Source: Massilia sp. YIM B02769 (lineage in GTDB: Bacteria > Pseudomonadota > Gammaproteobacteria > Burkholderiales > Burkholderiaceae_D). From it: 64,000 bases of DNA. Every line of letters begins with the position of its first letter. The first letter of the stretch is position 1. This document shows, one piece after another, positions 15,812 to 25,885 of this stretch. The notes beneath the pieces are model-generated. The model was not told the origin of the DNA and searched no databases. It worked only from the letters and a program-made list of their open reading frames with translations. Position numbers and translations under genes: made by a program. The stretch lies in contig NZ_JASNRC010000011.1 of the NCBI RefSeq assembly GCF_030411995.1, positions 124,001 to 188,000 of the forward strand, read 5' to 3'.

Positions 15812-18800
15812 ATGCACATAGAACTAAACCGGACCTTTCGCGAACTTCTGCGCGACGAAAAAAAAGGTGACGACGCCAGAGCGCTTTCACCGGGCAACGC
15901 TACGCTGACCTTGCCCGACCTGCTCGCTGAACCACGTGTGGTCATACTCTCCGAAGCAGGCTCGGGTAAGACGGAGGAAATCCGCGAAGCTGCCCGGAGC
16001 TTGAGAGCAGACGGCAAGGCAGCGTTTTTCCTGCGCCTGGAGCATATCGTCGTTGATTTCGACAGTGCATTCGAGGAAGGATCACTGGACGAATTCCAGG
16101 AATGGCTGTCATCATCCGAGCAAGGCTGGATACTGCTTGATTCTATCGACGAGTCGCGCCTGCGATCGCCACAGGATTTCGAGACGGCGATGCGCAAGGT
16201 TAGTAGTCGAGTGTCTACAGCAAAGCAGCGGATGCATCTGCTCCTTACCGGGCGTGCGCCTGCTTGGCGACCGAAAACCGATCTGGAATTGTGCGGCAAG
16301 CTTTTCCCTGTCGCCGATGTAAAGGCTACGGTTCCGTTGCGCCAGACTGGCGAGATGAAAGGCGATCGCAAGCGGGTAACAAGCGTTGCGAGTCCGTCCT
16401 CTTTCAAGATTGTCGCGCTGGAGGATCTTGTCTCCGAGCAGGTCAAACGATTCGCCGAAGAAAGGGGCATCACCGATATACAAACCTTCCTTGATGCTAT
16501 TGAGCGTGCCGATGCCTGGTCGTTCACTGCCCGGCCGCAGGACCTCGATGAACTGACGGGGTTCTGGCTCGACAACGGCGCCATTGGATCCCGTCTCGAC
16601 TTGATGGAGAACAGCGTCAAGCGCCGACTGAAGGAGCCAGACCAGACCCGTGCTGAAGCACTGCCTCTCACGAGCGACCGAACCCTGCACGGCGTTCAGA
16701 TCATTGCTGCTGCCCTGATGCTGACGAACCAGCAGATCGTCCAAATACCAGACGGCGGCCAGAGTGCTCAGGGCTTGAGACTTGACGCCGTACTGACGGA
16801 TTGGACTGATAAGGAAATGAGCACGCTGCTCCAGCGGCCGCTGTTTGCCCAGGATATTTATGGCGCGGTCCGCTTTCACCATCGCTCGGTGAAAGAGTAC
16901 TTGGCAAGTCAGTGGTTTCTCAAGTTGCTCAGCCAGGAAGTATCGCGCCGGAATGTAGAAGGACTGTTTTTTCGAGAGCAGTATTGTATCGAGGTGGTTG
17001 TGCCGTCGCTACGACCGCTGCTACCGTGGCTTGCCATGGCCGACAATCGCATTCTTGCCAGGGTACGCCGTGTAGCACCCGAGATCGTGTTCGAAGGCGG
17101 AGACCCGGTTCAATTGCCACCTGATGTGCGAAGCAACATGTTGGAGCAGATCTGTGATCAGCTTGCCAGCGGCGCATCAACAAGATTGATGGCCGACTTC
17201 GCCGCGATCCAACGTTTCGCTGCGCCCGACATAACTGCGACCGTGAGCCGCCTGATCCAAAAGTACCGGGAAAACGACGACAACCTTTTTTTCTTGCTGC
17301 GAATGGTCTGGCAAGGCCGTCTGGATGGTGCGCTTCCGGAAGCGATCTGCGTGGCCTGCACAGTCACGGCCGACAGCGCTTCGCGTATCGCGGCTTTCCG
17401 TGCTGTCGCCGATCTGGGCACGTCAGAGGACATGGCATCGATTCGTACTACGTTCCTGGCGCAAGAAGATGCACTCGATCGTGAGTGCATGGCAGACCTA
17501 GTCAGCCACGTCCAGCACCCGGACGAGCAAACGCTCCAGTGGGTGTTGGATTGCATCCCGCGCTTGATGGAATACAACGAATACGGGAGCACGGGACTGT
17601 CCAGGGAAGTCGCCTCGTTTTTTGAACGGGTTCCGTCGCGGCTGGTCTACCGTGCGGTCGAGATGCTCCATGAATTCCTGACCTCCCCACCGGTCATCGA
17701 ACGCCGGTACTGCGAACTCTCACAGCGCTATCGATGGCTGAGCCGCGCTGCGGGAGTAGCCATTCGCCGCTTGATCCTTGAACGCGACGATGCGGCATTC
17801 GAACCCAAGTCGCTCGATGTCTTTCATATGCTGCAGGTAAGCGGAGAATACGACGCTCGTGCGTTCGACATCAAAAAGCTGGGCTTGGTCGAGGCCATTC
17901 AGCAGTGGCCTGAACTGAAGCTAGCTTTGTTTTGGCACATCGTGGGACAGGTGCGCGAGGACAGGGCGGAGAACGGTGAACGACTGGCCGAAGACTGGCC
18001 GGCCTTGGTTGTCGCCTCTTATCTGTCCTTCGACAGCGACGATTTCGAAAGTGCCGTGCAGGCAATTTCAGACCGCTCGATGGGCGATGACAAGTTAATT
18101 GCACTGTCGCTCGCGTTCAGGTTGTACGTAGTGACCGACCGCCAGCGCAGTCGAGCAAGCCAGCTGAGAAAAGCCGTCGGCGATGACGGTGCCCTTCAGG
18201 TGCGTCTGGCTGAGCTCATGAATCCCCCGAAGAAATCTGAAGAGCACAAGAAAATGGATCGCGACAATGCACGTTTGCGCCGTCGTTCTGCCGCGCGTCG
18301 CCAGCGGGAGGAGAAGGCTCGGCTCGAGGCTCCTGGGAAGCTCGAGGCCCAAGCTGCCACCTTGCGCGACCCCGGCTTTGAGAACCCCTCAGCAGTCTCT
18401 CGATCGCAGTACTACTTGTACAACCGCATGCGCGCACTTGAAGAAAACAAGGGCAGCGCGAAATGGACCCATTGCAATTGGCGCGCGCTTGAACATGAAT
18501 TCGGTCCCGTTACGCCCCGGGCATTCCGAGACGGTATGGTCCGGTTCTGGCGTGATCATGTTCCTCAGCTGGTTTCGGAGGGTGCTGTCCTGCACATCAC
18601 TCCTGCCGCAGATCTTTTCGGTCTCGCAGGACTTACTATCGAAGCCGCTGAAACTCCGATGCTGTTTCAAAGCATGCCGCCTGCAGAGGCAGGCCTGGCG
18701 TTTCGGTACGCGATGTCGGAGCTGAATGGGTTTCCAGACTGGTTCCCGGCGCTGTCAAAGACCCACATCGACCTAATAAAGCCCATGATCTTGAAAGAGG

Positions 18801-20203
18801 TCGTTTTCGAATTTCAGAACGTCCAGCAAAACGTCAGTAATCAGTACATCATTTACGACCTGAGCCGGTATGGTGACTGGTTATGGGAGAAGGTTGCGCC
18901 AGACATCGTGACGTTGCTGGGAACATATTCGACGAAGAGTCCCGAACGTTTGCTGTATCTGTTAAATATCGTTCAGGCGTCGCAGCTGCCTGGTGCGGCG
19001 ATTGCGGCGCTGGCAGCTGATAAAATCGCATCCAATGGCGAAGCCGAACATTGGCCGCTGTGGGCGGCCGTCTGGACTGGAATCGATCCGGAGCGTGCCA
19101 TAGAGGCCGTGGAAGCCCAGTTGTCCGCTCTCGCAGATGCGAAGGAGCGTACTGCTTACGTCATGAAATATGTAACGCACCTCCTTGGTAGCCACTGGAT
19201 GTCATCGCGAGTGCGCGATAGATTCCGTTCGCCCGCCATATTGCGGCGCCTGTATATTCTGGTGCACGAGCATGTGCGGTCTCACGAAGACATCGCTCGC
19301 GCTAACATGGGCGCGTATTCCCCCGGACTGCGAGACAACGCGCAGGATGCACGTGAAAGACTGGTTGGCATCCTGAAGGAGATTCCCGGTCGGGATGCAT
19401 ATATGGCGCTCAAAGCTATCTCCGAATCCCATCCTGAAGTAAGAAAGCGGCCTTGGTTCGTTCTGCAGGCTAGGTCAAAAGCAGAGGCTGATAGCGAACG
19501 GCCGGCATGGAAGGCCGAGCAGGTGAGCCAGTTTGGAAAGGACTTCGAGCGTACGCCGGCAAACCACCGTGAATTGTTCGATCTGGCGGTGTTGCGGCTG
19601 CTGGATTTGAAGCATGAGCTGGAGAATGGCGACGCCAGTATAGCGTCGGTCCTGATCCAGGCTGATCGCGAAACGTTGGTACGCAATTTTATTGCGGCTT
19701 GGTGCGGCAAGAGCTCGCTAAACCGGTACGTGATACCGCAGGAAGAAGAATTGCCCGATGCCAAACGACCTGACCTACGGTGGCATGGTTTCGCATTCAG
19801 AGGCCCGGTACCAACCGAGCTCAAAATTGCGGATAAGTGGACCGGGCCAGAGCTTTTCGAGCGGCTTGAAGGACAGTTGGCGGGTGATTACCTACGTGAT
19901 GACGCATCAAGCCGCGGCATTTACTTATTAGTTCATCGCGGCGTGCAAAAACGTTGGGAACTGCCTGGCGGCGAGATGGGGAATTTCGAGGAACTCATCC
20001 GGGGGCTGCAGATGCATTGGTTGTCAGTTGCGACGGCGCACCCGGCTGTCGAAGAGATCAAAGTGATCGGTATTGACTTGACCAAGCGGGCCGAAATTTC
20101 GGCGCACATAAAAGTAGCGAGGGCAAGAAAAGCCGCTAAACAGAAGAGCACGACCTCGAAAAGCGCCGCAGGTACGGGGCCGGGTGCTAAGAAAGCCGCT
20201 TAA
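15812..20203 (+). CDS. Large NACHT/STAND-like NTPase, candidate defence sensor
   Basis: The start at 15812 (MHIELNRTF) is chosen because the frame upstream codes unlikely sequence; this gives 1463 residues. The P-loop is SEAGSGKT at 47-54, the Walker B GWILLDSIDE at 105-114, and a sensor-like strand LLLTGRAPAW near 144-153. FHHRSVKEYLASQWF near 355-368 resembles the winged-helix end of NACHT modules. The remaining thousand residues are helical and repeat-like, as in STAND sensors, with a basic coiled coil near 810-850 and a Lys/Ala-rich tail. No N-terminal effector domain is present (only 46 residues before the P-loop), so an effector may act in trans; the divergent DUF3800 protein is a candidate. 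Family and role are inferred from motifs. Confidence 0.65.
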   Translation: MHIELNRTFRELLRDEKKGDDARALSPGNATLTLPDLLAEPRVVILSEAGSGKTEEIREAARSLRADGKAAFFLRLEHIVVDFDSAFEEGSLDEFQEWLSSSEQGWILLDSIDESRLRSPQDFETAMRKVSSRVSTAKQRMHLLLTGRAPAWRPKTDLELCGKLFPVADVKATVPLRQTGEMKGDRKRVTSVASPSSFKIVALEDLVSEQVKRFAEERGITDIQTFLDAIERADAWSFTARPQDLDELTGFWLDNGAIGSRLDLMENSVKRRLKEPDQTRAEALPLTSDRTLHGVQIIAAALMLTNQQIVQIPDGGQSAQGLRLDAVLTDWTDKEMSTLLQRPLFAQDIYGAVRFHHRSVKEYLASQWFLKLLSQEVSRRNVEGLFFREQYCIEVVVPSLRPLLPWLAMADNRILARVRRVAPEIVFEGGDPVQLPPDVRSNMLEQICDQLASGASTRLMADFAAIQRFAAPDITATVSRLIQKYRENDDNLFFLLRMVWQGRLDGALPEAICVACTVTADSASRIAAFRAVADLGTSEDMASIRTTFLAQEDALDRECMADLVSHVQHPDEQTLQWVLDCIPRLMEYNEYGSTGLSREVASFFERVPSRLVYRAVEMLHEFLTSPPVIERRYCELSQRYRWLSRAAGVAIRRLILERDDAAFEPKSLDVFHMLQVSGEYDARAFDIKKLGLVEAIQQWPELKLALFWHIVGQVREDRAENGERLAEDWPALVVASYLSFDSDDFESAVQAISDRSMGDDKLIALSLAFRLYVVTDRQRSRASQLRKAVGDDGALQVRLAELMNPPKKSEEHKKMDRDNARLRRRSAARRQREEKARLEAPGKLEAQAATLRDPGFENPSAVSRSQYYLYNRMRALEENKGSAKWTHCNWRALEHEFGPVTPRAFRDGMVRFWRDHVPQLVSEGAVLHITPAADLFGLAGLTIEAAETPMLFQSMPPAEAGLAFRYAMSELNGFPDWFPALSKTHIDLIKPMILKEVVFEFQNVQQNVSNQYIIYDLSRYGDWLWEKVAPDIVTLLGTYSTKSPERLLYLLNIVQASQLPGAAIAALAADKIASNGEAEHWPLWAAVWTGIDPERAIEAVEAQLSALADAKERTAYVMKYVTHLLGSHWMSSRVRDRFRSPAILRRLYILVHEHVRSHEDIARANMGAYSPGLRDNAQDARERLVGILKEIPGRDAYMALKAISESHPEVRKRPWFVLQARSKAEADSERPAWKAEQVSQFGKDFERTPANHRELFDLAVLRLLDLKHELENGDASIASVLIQADRETLVRNFIAAWCGKSSLNRYVIPQEEELPDAKRPDLRWHGFAFRGPVPTELKIADKWTGPELFERLEGQLAGDYLRDDASSRGIYLLVHRGVQKRWELPGGEMGNFEELIRGLQMHWLSVATAHPAVEEIKVIGIDLTKRAEISAHIKVARARKAAKQKSTTSKSAAGTGPGAKKAA

Positions 20204-20875
20204 GAAAATTCTGGTCAAGCCAGCGCTCACTACAGCAGCGGCACAGACAGGCTCTCCTCAAGACGTCGCGACGACTGTAACGACACGCAAAAGTAGTCAG
20301 CCGCTAAGGTTCATGCCGACGTTGGGGCGCTGCGAGCCGATGAATTCACTGGAAGGACTGTTACCGCGATGATTGCTAAGGCGAGCAGGCCTGACGGTAT
20401 CACTATAACAAATACCGGCAGCAACATCGGTGAACATGAGAATGCCGCCGCATGCGACGGTGGCCACTGCCCAGGTAGATGCCACGCTAGTTAGCTCTCC
20501 GTCCTGAGTGCCAAACCACAACAAAATCAACAGGACAAGCGTAACGGAACATATCAAATGAAGACCAGGCTTGGCCGCGCGGGTCGAAAAATGTTCTTTC
20601 GTTCCAATGGCTGCCGACTCGACGTCGTTTTAATTTTCCAATGTCTGCTTCCCTGACGTAATGATGTCACATGCAGTCTGGTCCTAGCGCAGACTGAAAT
20701 AAACGCGGCGTGATAGGACAAACCGTCCAGCATGGTGGGACAGTCCGCTCGGCGAGCTTTTTTGCAAGATTCAGCAATGCGCGGCTAGTCGCGTGGGCTT
20801 GCTTCAAACATGGTTCATCCGAGAATCCTGAGAGGATCGCACTTGCCTGGCGAACGGATCGCGATTCTAGATAGG
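20204..20875. other. Non-coding end of the accessory block
   Basis: No convincing gene is seen in 672 bp. A minus-strand frame of 86 codons (20557 down to 20297) codes two hydrophobic segments but only has a TTG start and no ribosome site, so I treat it as non-coding or a gene relic. GC-rich host-type coding begins just after 20875. Confidence 0.45.
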
Positions 20876-22303
20876 TTATTTAGGCAACGTCTTGCTCGGC
20901 CGTACCCAGATAAAGGCGCAGACCGCCGCGGCAGCGGCACTTGCAGCACACACCGCCAGCGCCGCATGAAACGGTGCCAGCAGGGCGCGGCCCTGTGCAG
21001 TGAGCACCACGCCCAGCATCGCCGTGGCGATCAGCCCGCCGCCACGCGCCACCGCGCTGTTAAAGCCGGATGCGATCCCGGTATGGCTTTCATCCACTGA
21101 CGATAGCACGGCCGTGGTCAACGGCGCCGCCACACACGCCATGCCCAGCGCGATCACCAGCATGGCCGGCAGTACCGTCGTTGCATAGCTGCCGCCCCCG
21201 ATGCGCATGGCCAGCAGGAAGCCGCCTGCCACGATCAGCGCGCCGATGGATAACGGCAGGCGCGAGCCGTGCTTGGCGGCGAAGCGCCCCATGAACGGCG
21301 AACCGATCGCCAGCACGATCGGAAAGGGCAGTAGCGCCGCCCCGGCTTGCTTGGCCGAGTAATCCAGCGCCTGGATCAGCACGAACGGTATCAGCAGCAT
21401 CAAGGCGCCGAGCGCGCCGTACAGCAGGAAGGTCATCAGGTTCAGCCCGGAAAAGCCGCGCTCACCGAACAGTGTCAGGGGCAGCATGGCGCGCTCGCCG
21501 GCGCGGCGCTCGATCCACACGAAGGCCAGCAGGATCACGACGCCGGCCGCGAGCGCCATTCCTGCCCACAGGGTCAGGTGTTTTTCGGCCGATGCCTCGG
21601 CCAGGCCCCAGGTGAGGCAGGCGAGCCCCAGGCTGGCGAGCACCGCGCCGAGCGGGTCGAGCGGAACCCGCTTGCCGTTCGTTTTTACCTGCACGAAGCG
21701 CCATGCCATGAAGATGGCCAGCGCTGCAATCGGCAGATTGATGTAGAAAACCGCGCGCCAGCCCACGGCGTCGATCAGCCAGCCGCCCAGAAATGGTCCG
21801 ATTGCTCCGGCTCCGGCGCCGGCCGCGGCCCAGATACCGACAGCCCGGCCACGCTGCTCCCCTTCGAAGGTCGCGCTGAGGATGGCCAGGCTGTTCGGCA
21901 GCACCAGCGCTGCGCCAATGCCTTGCAGCACTCTCCCGGCGACCAGCAGCGACAGCCGCGGCGCAAGCGCGCATAGCAGCGCGGCCAGCGCGAACACGGC
22001 CATGCCGATCACGAGCATGCGCTTGCGCCCGTAGTGGTCGCCCAGCGCACCGCCCAGCAGCAACAGCGAACTGAGCGGAAGCAGGTAGCCGTTGACCACC
22101 CACGACAGGTCGGCGCCCCGGCTGGCCAGATCCTGTCCGATCGCCGACAGGCCGACGTTCACCACCGAGCCGTCGATGAACGCCAGGCTGCTTGCCAGGA
22201 TCGAGGTGCACAGCACCAGGTTCGGATGAGCGGGCGACTCGACCTGGGCCGGCGCGGCGCCCGCGGCGAGCGCGCGGTCGCAGTCGCTGGGCAGGACGCT
22301 CAC
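20876..22303 (-). CDS. MFS drug exporter, DHA2 (EmrB/QacA) type
   Basis: An inner-membrane proton antiporter likely exporting drugs or toxic organics. The 475 residues give about 14 hydrophobic segments. The first-helix motif is SLAFIDGSVVNVGL, motif A is GALGDHYGRKRML, and the antiporter motif C is in GAGAGAIGPFLGGWL. The start is GTG at 22303, supported by CGGAGG 7 bases upstream. It stands alone: no EmrA-like adaptor or regulator is adjacent. Substrate unknown. Confidence 0.85.
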   Translation of the reverse strand: MSVLPSDCDRALAAGAAPAQVESPAHPNLVLCTSILASSLAFIDGSVVNVGLSAIGQDLASRGADLSWVVNGYLLPLSSLLLLGGALGDHYGRKRMLVIGMAVFALAALLCALAPRLSLLVAGRVLQGIGAALVLPNSLAILSATFEGEQRGRAVGIWAAAGAGAGAIGPFLGGWLIDAVGWRAVFYINLPIAALAIFMAWRFVQVKTNGKRVPLDPLGAVLASLGLACLTWGLAEASAEKHLTLWAGMALAAGVVILLAFVWIERRAGERAMLPLTLFGERGFSGLNLMTFLLYGALGALMLLIPFVLIQALDYSAKQAGAALLPFPIVLAIGSPFMGRFAAKHGSRLPLSIGALIVAGGFLLAMRIGGGSYATTVLPAMLVIALGMACVAAPLTTAVLSSVDESHTGIASGFNSAVARGGGLIATAMLGVVLTAQGRALLAPFHAALAVCAASAAAAAVCAFIWVRPSKTLPK

Positions 22304-22476
22304 GCGCGGGCCTCCGGGAGTCGGGATTCATGCGATGGCAGCATGATTGCAGCATGCTGATCCGCCAGGTTGACGTCTGTTCGTATGCGCACACTTGAGC
22401 GCGTTGTCATTGCGGAGACAAAAGCGTGGCTGGCGACTTGGACAGCCAGATCCACACCGATTTTCAGGTCGCGTAC

Positions 22477-23619
22477 TCAGCGTGACAAGGAGTCGGTTTG
22501 AACTCCCTGGTGCGATCCTTGTTGCGCTTCTTGCAGCGATCCCTGCTGCGATCCCTGCTGTAAAGCACCCGGCCGAACTGCCGCGTGCAAGGCCGATGGG
22601 CGCAGCACCGGCGCCGGCTGCGCTCCCGGGCGTGCGGACGATCCGCGCCTGCTGTTCAGCACCAGATCGCTAGGCCGGTTCAAGCCCGTTGCCACCACCG
22701 TCACGCGCATCTCGTCGCCCAAGGTCTCATCGAAGACCGCGCCGAACTTGATGATCGCGTCCTCGCCCGTTTGCGCGCAGATGGCGTTCATCACCTGCTT
22801 GGTTTCGCGCAGTTTCAACGAGTCCTCGGAGGCCGCGATGTTCACCAGCACCCCGCGCGCGGCGCGCAGGTTGGCGCCGTCGAGCAGGGGGCAGGCGATC
22901 GCTTCCTCGGCCGCCCTGGCGGCGCGGTCCTCGCCGGCGTGCTGGGCCGTGCCCATCATCGCCATCCCGGTCTGGCGCATCACCGTGCGCACATCCTCGA
23001 AATCGACGTTGATCATGCCCGGGACGGCGATGATGTCGGCAATGCCGGACACCGCCTTGCTGAGCACCTCGTCGGCGGCGGCAAAGGCCTGCTTCTGGGT
23101 GACATCCTCGCCCAGCACTTCCTCCAGGCGGCTGTTCAGTACGATGATGAGCGAGTCGACGCAACGCGCCAGCGTCGCGATACCTTCTTCGGCCACGCGC
23201 ATGCGCCGCGGCCCTTCGAAAGCGAAGGGTTTCGACACCACGGCCAGCGTCAGGATGCCCAGTTCGCGCGCCACTTCGGCAATGACGGGCGCGGCGCCGG
23301 TGCCGGTGCCGCCGCCCATGCCTGCGGTGATGAACACCATGTCGGCACCTTTCAGCGCGTCGGCGATGATGCTGCGTTCGCGGGTAGCAGCCTCGCGTCC
23401 GAGTGCCGGGTCGCTGCCGGCGCCGAGGCCGCTCTCGCCAAGCTGGATGCGGTGTTCGGTACGCGTGTTGGCCAGGGCTTGCGCGTCGGTGTTGGCGCAG
23501 ATGAAGTCGAAAGCGGGCGCTTCCGACGCCGCCATGTGGTTGACGGCATTGCCGCCGGCACCGCCGACGCCGATGATCTTGATGACGGTTGCTGGCTGGG
23601 AAATTTTTGATTCGGACAA
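22477..23619 (-). CDS. FtsZ paralogue lacking the conserved C-terminal peptide
   Basis: A tubulin-like GTPase. GTP-binding loops are intact: GVGGAGGNAVNHM, GMGGGTGTGAAPV and the catalytic T7 loop INVDFEDVRTVM (usual FtsZ: VDFADV). The C-terminal hydrophobic peptide that binds FtsA/ZipA is absent; the protein ends in a Gln/Gly/Ser-rich repetitive tail (QQGSQQGSLQEAQQGS). The start is TTG at 23619, with GGAG 7 bases upstream; the next ATG would remove the nucleotide loop. It is far from any dcw cluster gene, so it is a second FtsZ rather than the division FtsZ. Role unknown. Confidence 0.85.
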   Translation of the reverse strand: MSESKISQPATVIKIIGVGGAGGNAVNHMAASEAPAFDFICANTDAQALANTRTEHRIQLGESGLGAGSDPALGREAATRERSIIADALKGADMVFITAGMGGGTGTGAAPVIAEVARELGILTLAVVSKPFAFEGPRRMRVAEEGIATLARCVDSLIIVLNSRLEEVLGEDVTQKQAFAAADEVLSKAVSGIADIIAVPGMINVDFEDVRTVMRQTGMAMMGTAQHAGEDRAARAAEEAIACPLLDGANLRAARGVLVNIAASEDSLKLRETKQVMNAICAQTGEDAIIKFGAVFDETLGDEMRVTVVATGLNRPSDLVLNSRRGSSARPGAQPAPVLRPSALHAAVRPGALQQGSQQGSLQEAQQGSHQGVQTDSLSR

Positions 23620-23872
23620 GGGACACTCCGTATGAAGAAAGGGCAGTCGGCCGCCATGTTGCCGGCGCGCTATGTACTGCTTGCTAACAAGCCCTGTAGC
23701 CTACTTGCTCGACCGCGCACACGAAAGTGTGAAAAGGTTTCAATCGAAACGATTTGTAAGAGCGCGTGCAATCGCGCGAAAGGGCTGGCATGCGCGTCCT
23801 GCCGATATGGCGGGCATGACATCGGCTGCCCCCACCGTTATAATTTTGGTCTCGATCGACCAGGAACGCGCC

Positions 23873-25840
23873 ATGTCTCTGCTTGACCACCAGCTCGAAT
23901 TGCTGTCGCCCGCAAAAACCGCCGAGATCGGCCGCGAGGCGATCCTCCATGGCGCCGACGCCGTCTACATCGGCGGCCCCGCATTCGGCGCTCGCCACAA
24001 CGCCAGCAACTCGCTGGAAGAGATCGCCAGCCTGGTCCAGTTCGCCCACCGCTACCGCGCCCGCATCTTCGTCACCATGAACACCATCATGCACGACGCC
24101 GAACTCGACCTGGCGCGGGAGCAGGCCTGGCAGCTGTACGAGGCCGGCGTCGATGCGCTGATCGTGCAAGACATGGGCCTGCTGGAACTCGACCTGCCGC
24201 CGATCCAGCTGCACGCCAGCACGCAGTGCGACATCCGCACCGTGGAGAAGGCGAAGTTCCTGGGCGACGTCGGCTTCTCCCAGCTGGTGCTGGCGCGCGA
24301 GCTGACCATTCCCCAGATCCGCAGCATCCGCGCCCAGGTCGACACGCCGCTCGAATACTTCATCCATGGCGCCCTGTGCGTCGCCTTTTCCGGCCAGTGC
24401 TATATCTCGCATGCCGATACGGGCCGCAGCGCCAACCGCGGCGACTGCTCCCAGGCCTGCCGCCTGCCATACACGCTGACCGATAGCCAGGGCGGTGTGG
24501 TGGCCTACGACAAGCACCTGCTATCGATGAAGGACAACGACCAGAGCCGCAACCTGGAAGCACTGATCGACGCCGGCATCCGCTCGTTCAAGATCGAGGG
24601 CCGCTACAAGGACATGGGCTACGTAAAGAACATCACGGCCCACTATCGCCTGCTGCTCGACGCGATCCTGGAGCGCCGCGCTGGCTTCGTGCGCGCCGCC
24701 AGCGGCCACACCCAGATCTTCTTCACGCCCGACGTCGACAAGAATTTCAATCGCGGCCACACCGACTATTTTGCCCAGGGCCGCCAGGACGACATCGGCG
24801 CCTTCGATTCGCCGAAGTACCTGGGTGTGGAAGTCGGCACCGTCACCAGGGTGGGCCTCGACCAGTTCGAGATGATGACCGATGCGCCGCTGGCCAATGG
24901 CGACGGCCTGAACTACATGAACAAGCGCGCCAGCGTCGGCATCGCAGTGAACACGGTGCAGAAGCTGGGCGAAAGCGAAGAGGGCCAGTGCTGGCGCGTG
25001 TTCCCGAACGAGCCGGTCAGCGCCTTGCCCGGTCTGAAACCTGGCACCGAGGTCCACCGCAACCGCGACCATGGATGGGAAGCGGCGCTGAACAAGCGCT
25101 CGGCCGACCGGAAAGTGGCTCTGCACCTGACCCTGTCGGAGCGTGAAGACGGCCTGGCGCTGACCCTGCGCGACGAAGATGGCATCGAGACGGTGACGCG
25201 CGCCCAATTGCCGCTGCAGCCGGCGCACAATTACGAGCAGGCCGACGCCGCGCTGCGCACCAGCCTCACCAAGCTGGGCAACACGATGTTCGAGTCCGAC
25301 GGCATCGCCCTGGACCTGTCGCAACCGTGGTTCGTGCCGGCCGCCGCCATCAACGCCTTGCGCCGCGACGCGGTGGCGGCGCATGAGGCGGCGAGGCTGG
25401 CCGCGTGGGAGCGCCCGCAGCGCAAGGTGCCGGCCGAACCGCCGGCCGTGTATCCGGCAACCCAGCTGTCGTATCTCGCCAACGTCTACAACGAAAAGGC
25501 GCGCGCTTTCTACCACAAGCATGGCGTGGGCCTGATCGACGCGGCCTACGAGGCGCACCAGGAAGCGGGCGAGGTGTCGCTGATGATCACCAAGCACTGC
25601 CTGCGTTTCTCGTTCAACCTGTGCCCGAAACAGGCCAAGGGCGTGCAGGGCGTGCAAGGCCAGGTGCGGGCCGAGCCAATGACCTTGAAGTCGGGTGAGG
25701 ACACCTACACGCTGCGCTTCGACTGCAAGCCCTGCGAGATGCACGTCGTCGGTGCGATGAAGCCGGGCATCCTGCGCTCCCCGCCGCCGTCCGCCGTGGC
25801 CTACAGCCCGCTGACTTTCCACCGCCAGCGACCTCGATGA
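23873..25840 (+). CDS. rlhA: 23S rRNA 5-hydroxycytidine synthase RlhA (U32 peptidase family)
   Basis: RlhA hydroxylates a cytidine of 23S rRNA (C2501 in E. coli). The start at 23873 (MSLLDHQLELLSPAK) gives 655 residues, almost the E. coli length. The U32 core is clear: LLSPAKTAEIGREAILHGADAVYIGG, IHGALCVAFSGQCYIS and NRGDCSQACRLPY, the latter holding cysteines likely used for an iron-sulfur cluster, plus IRSFKIEGRYKDMGYV. The C-terminal DUF3656-like part contains CLRFSFNLCPKQAKG and CKPCEMHV. It is divergent from the ftsZ paralogue and transcribed alone. Confidence 0.88.
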   Translation: MSLLDHQLELLSPAKTAEIGREAILHGADAVYIGGPAFGARHNASNSLEEIASLVQFAHRYRARIFVTMNTIMHDAELDLAREQAWQLYEAGVDALIVQDMGLLELDLPPIQLHASTQCDIRTVEKAKFLGDVGFSQLVLARELTIPQIRSIRAQVDTPLEYFIHGALCVAFSGQCYISHADTGRSANRGDCSQACRLPYTLTDSQGGVVAYDKHLLSMKDNDQSRNLEALIDAGIRSFKIEGRYKDMGYVKNITAHYRLLLDAILERRAGFVRAASGHTQIFFTPDVDKNFNRGHTDYFAQGRQDDIGAFDSPKYLGVEVGTVTRVGLDQFEMMTDAPLANGDGLNYMNKRASVGIAVNTVQKLGESEEGQCWRVFPNEPVSALPGLKPGTEVHRNRDHGWEAALNKRSADRKVALHLTLSEREDGLALTLRDEDGIETVTRAQLPLQPAHNYEQADAALRTSLTKLGNTMFESDGIALDLSQPWFVPAAAINALRRDAVAAHEAARLAAWERPQRKVPAEPPAVYPATQLSYLANVYNEKARAFYHKHGVGLIDAAYEAHQEAGEVSLMITKHCLRFSFNLCPKQAKGVQGVQGQVRAEPMTLKSGEDTYTLRFDCKPCEMHVVGAMKPGILRSPPPSAVAYSPLTFHRQRPR

Positions 25841-25885
25841 GTGCCTGCGCGTCGACCAGATAGCCGCATCGGGCGCAGGCTGCGC

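Noticed and set aside
20297..20557. Possible small membrane protein on the minus strand
   Set aside because: Hydrophobic segments exist, but only a TTG start without ribosome site and no homologous pattern; kept only as part of a non-coding stretch.
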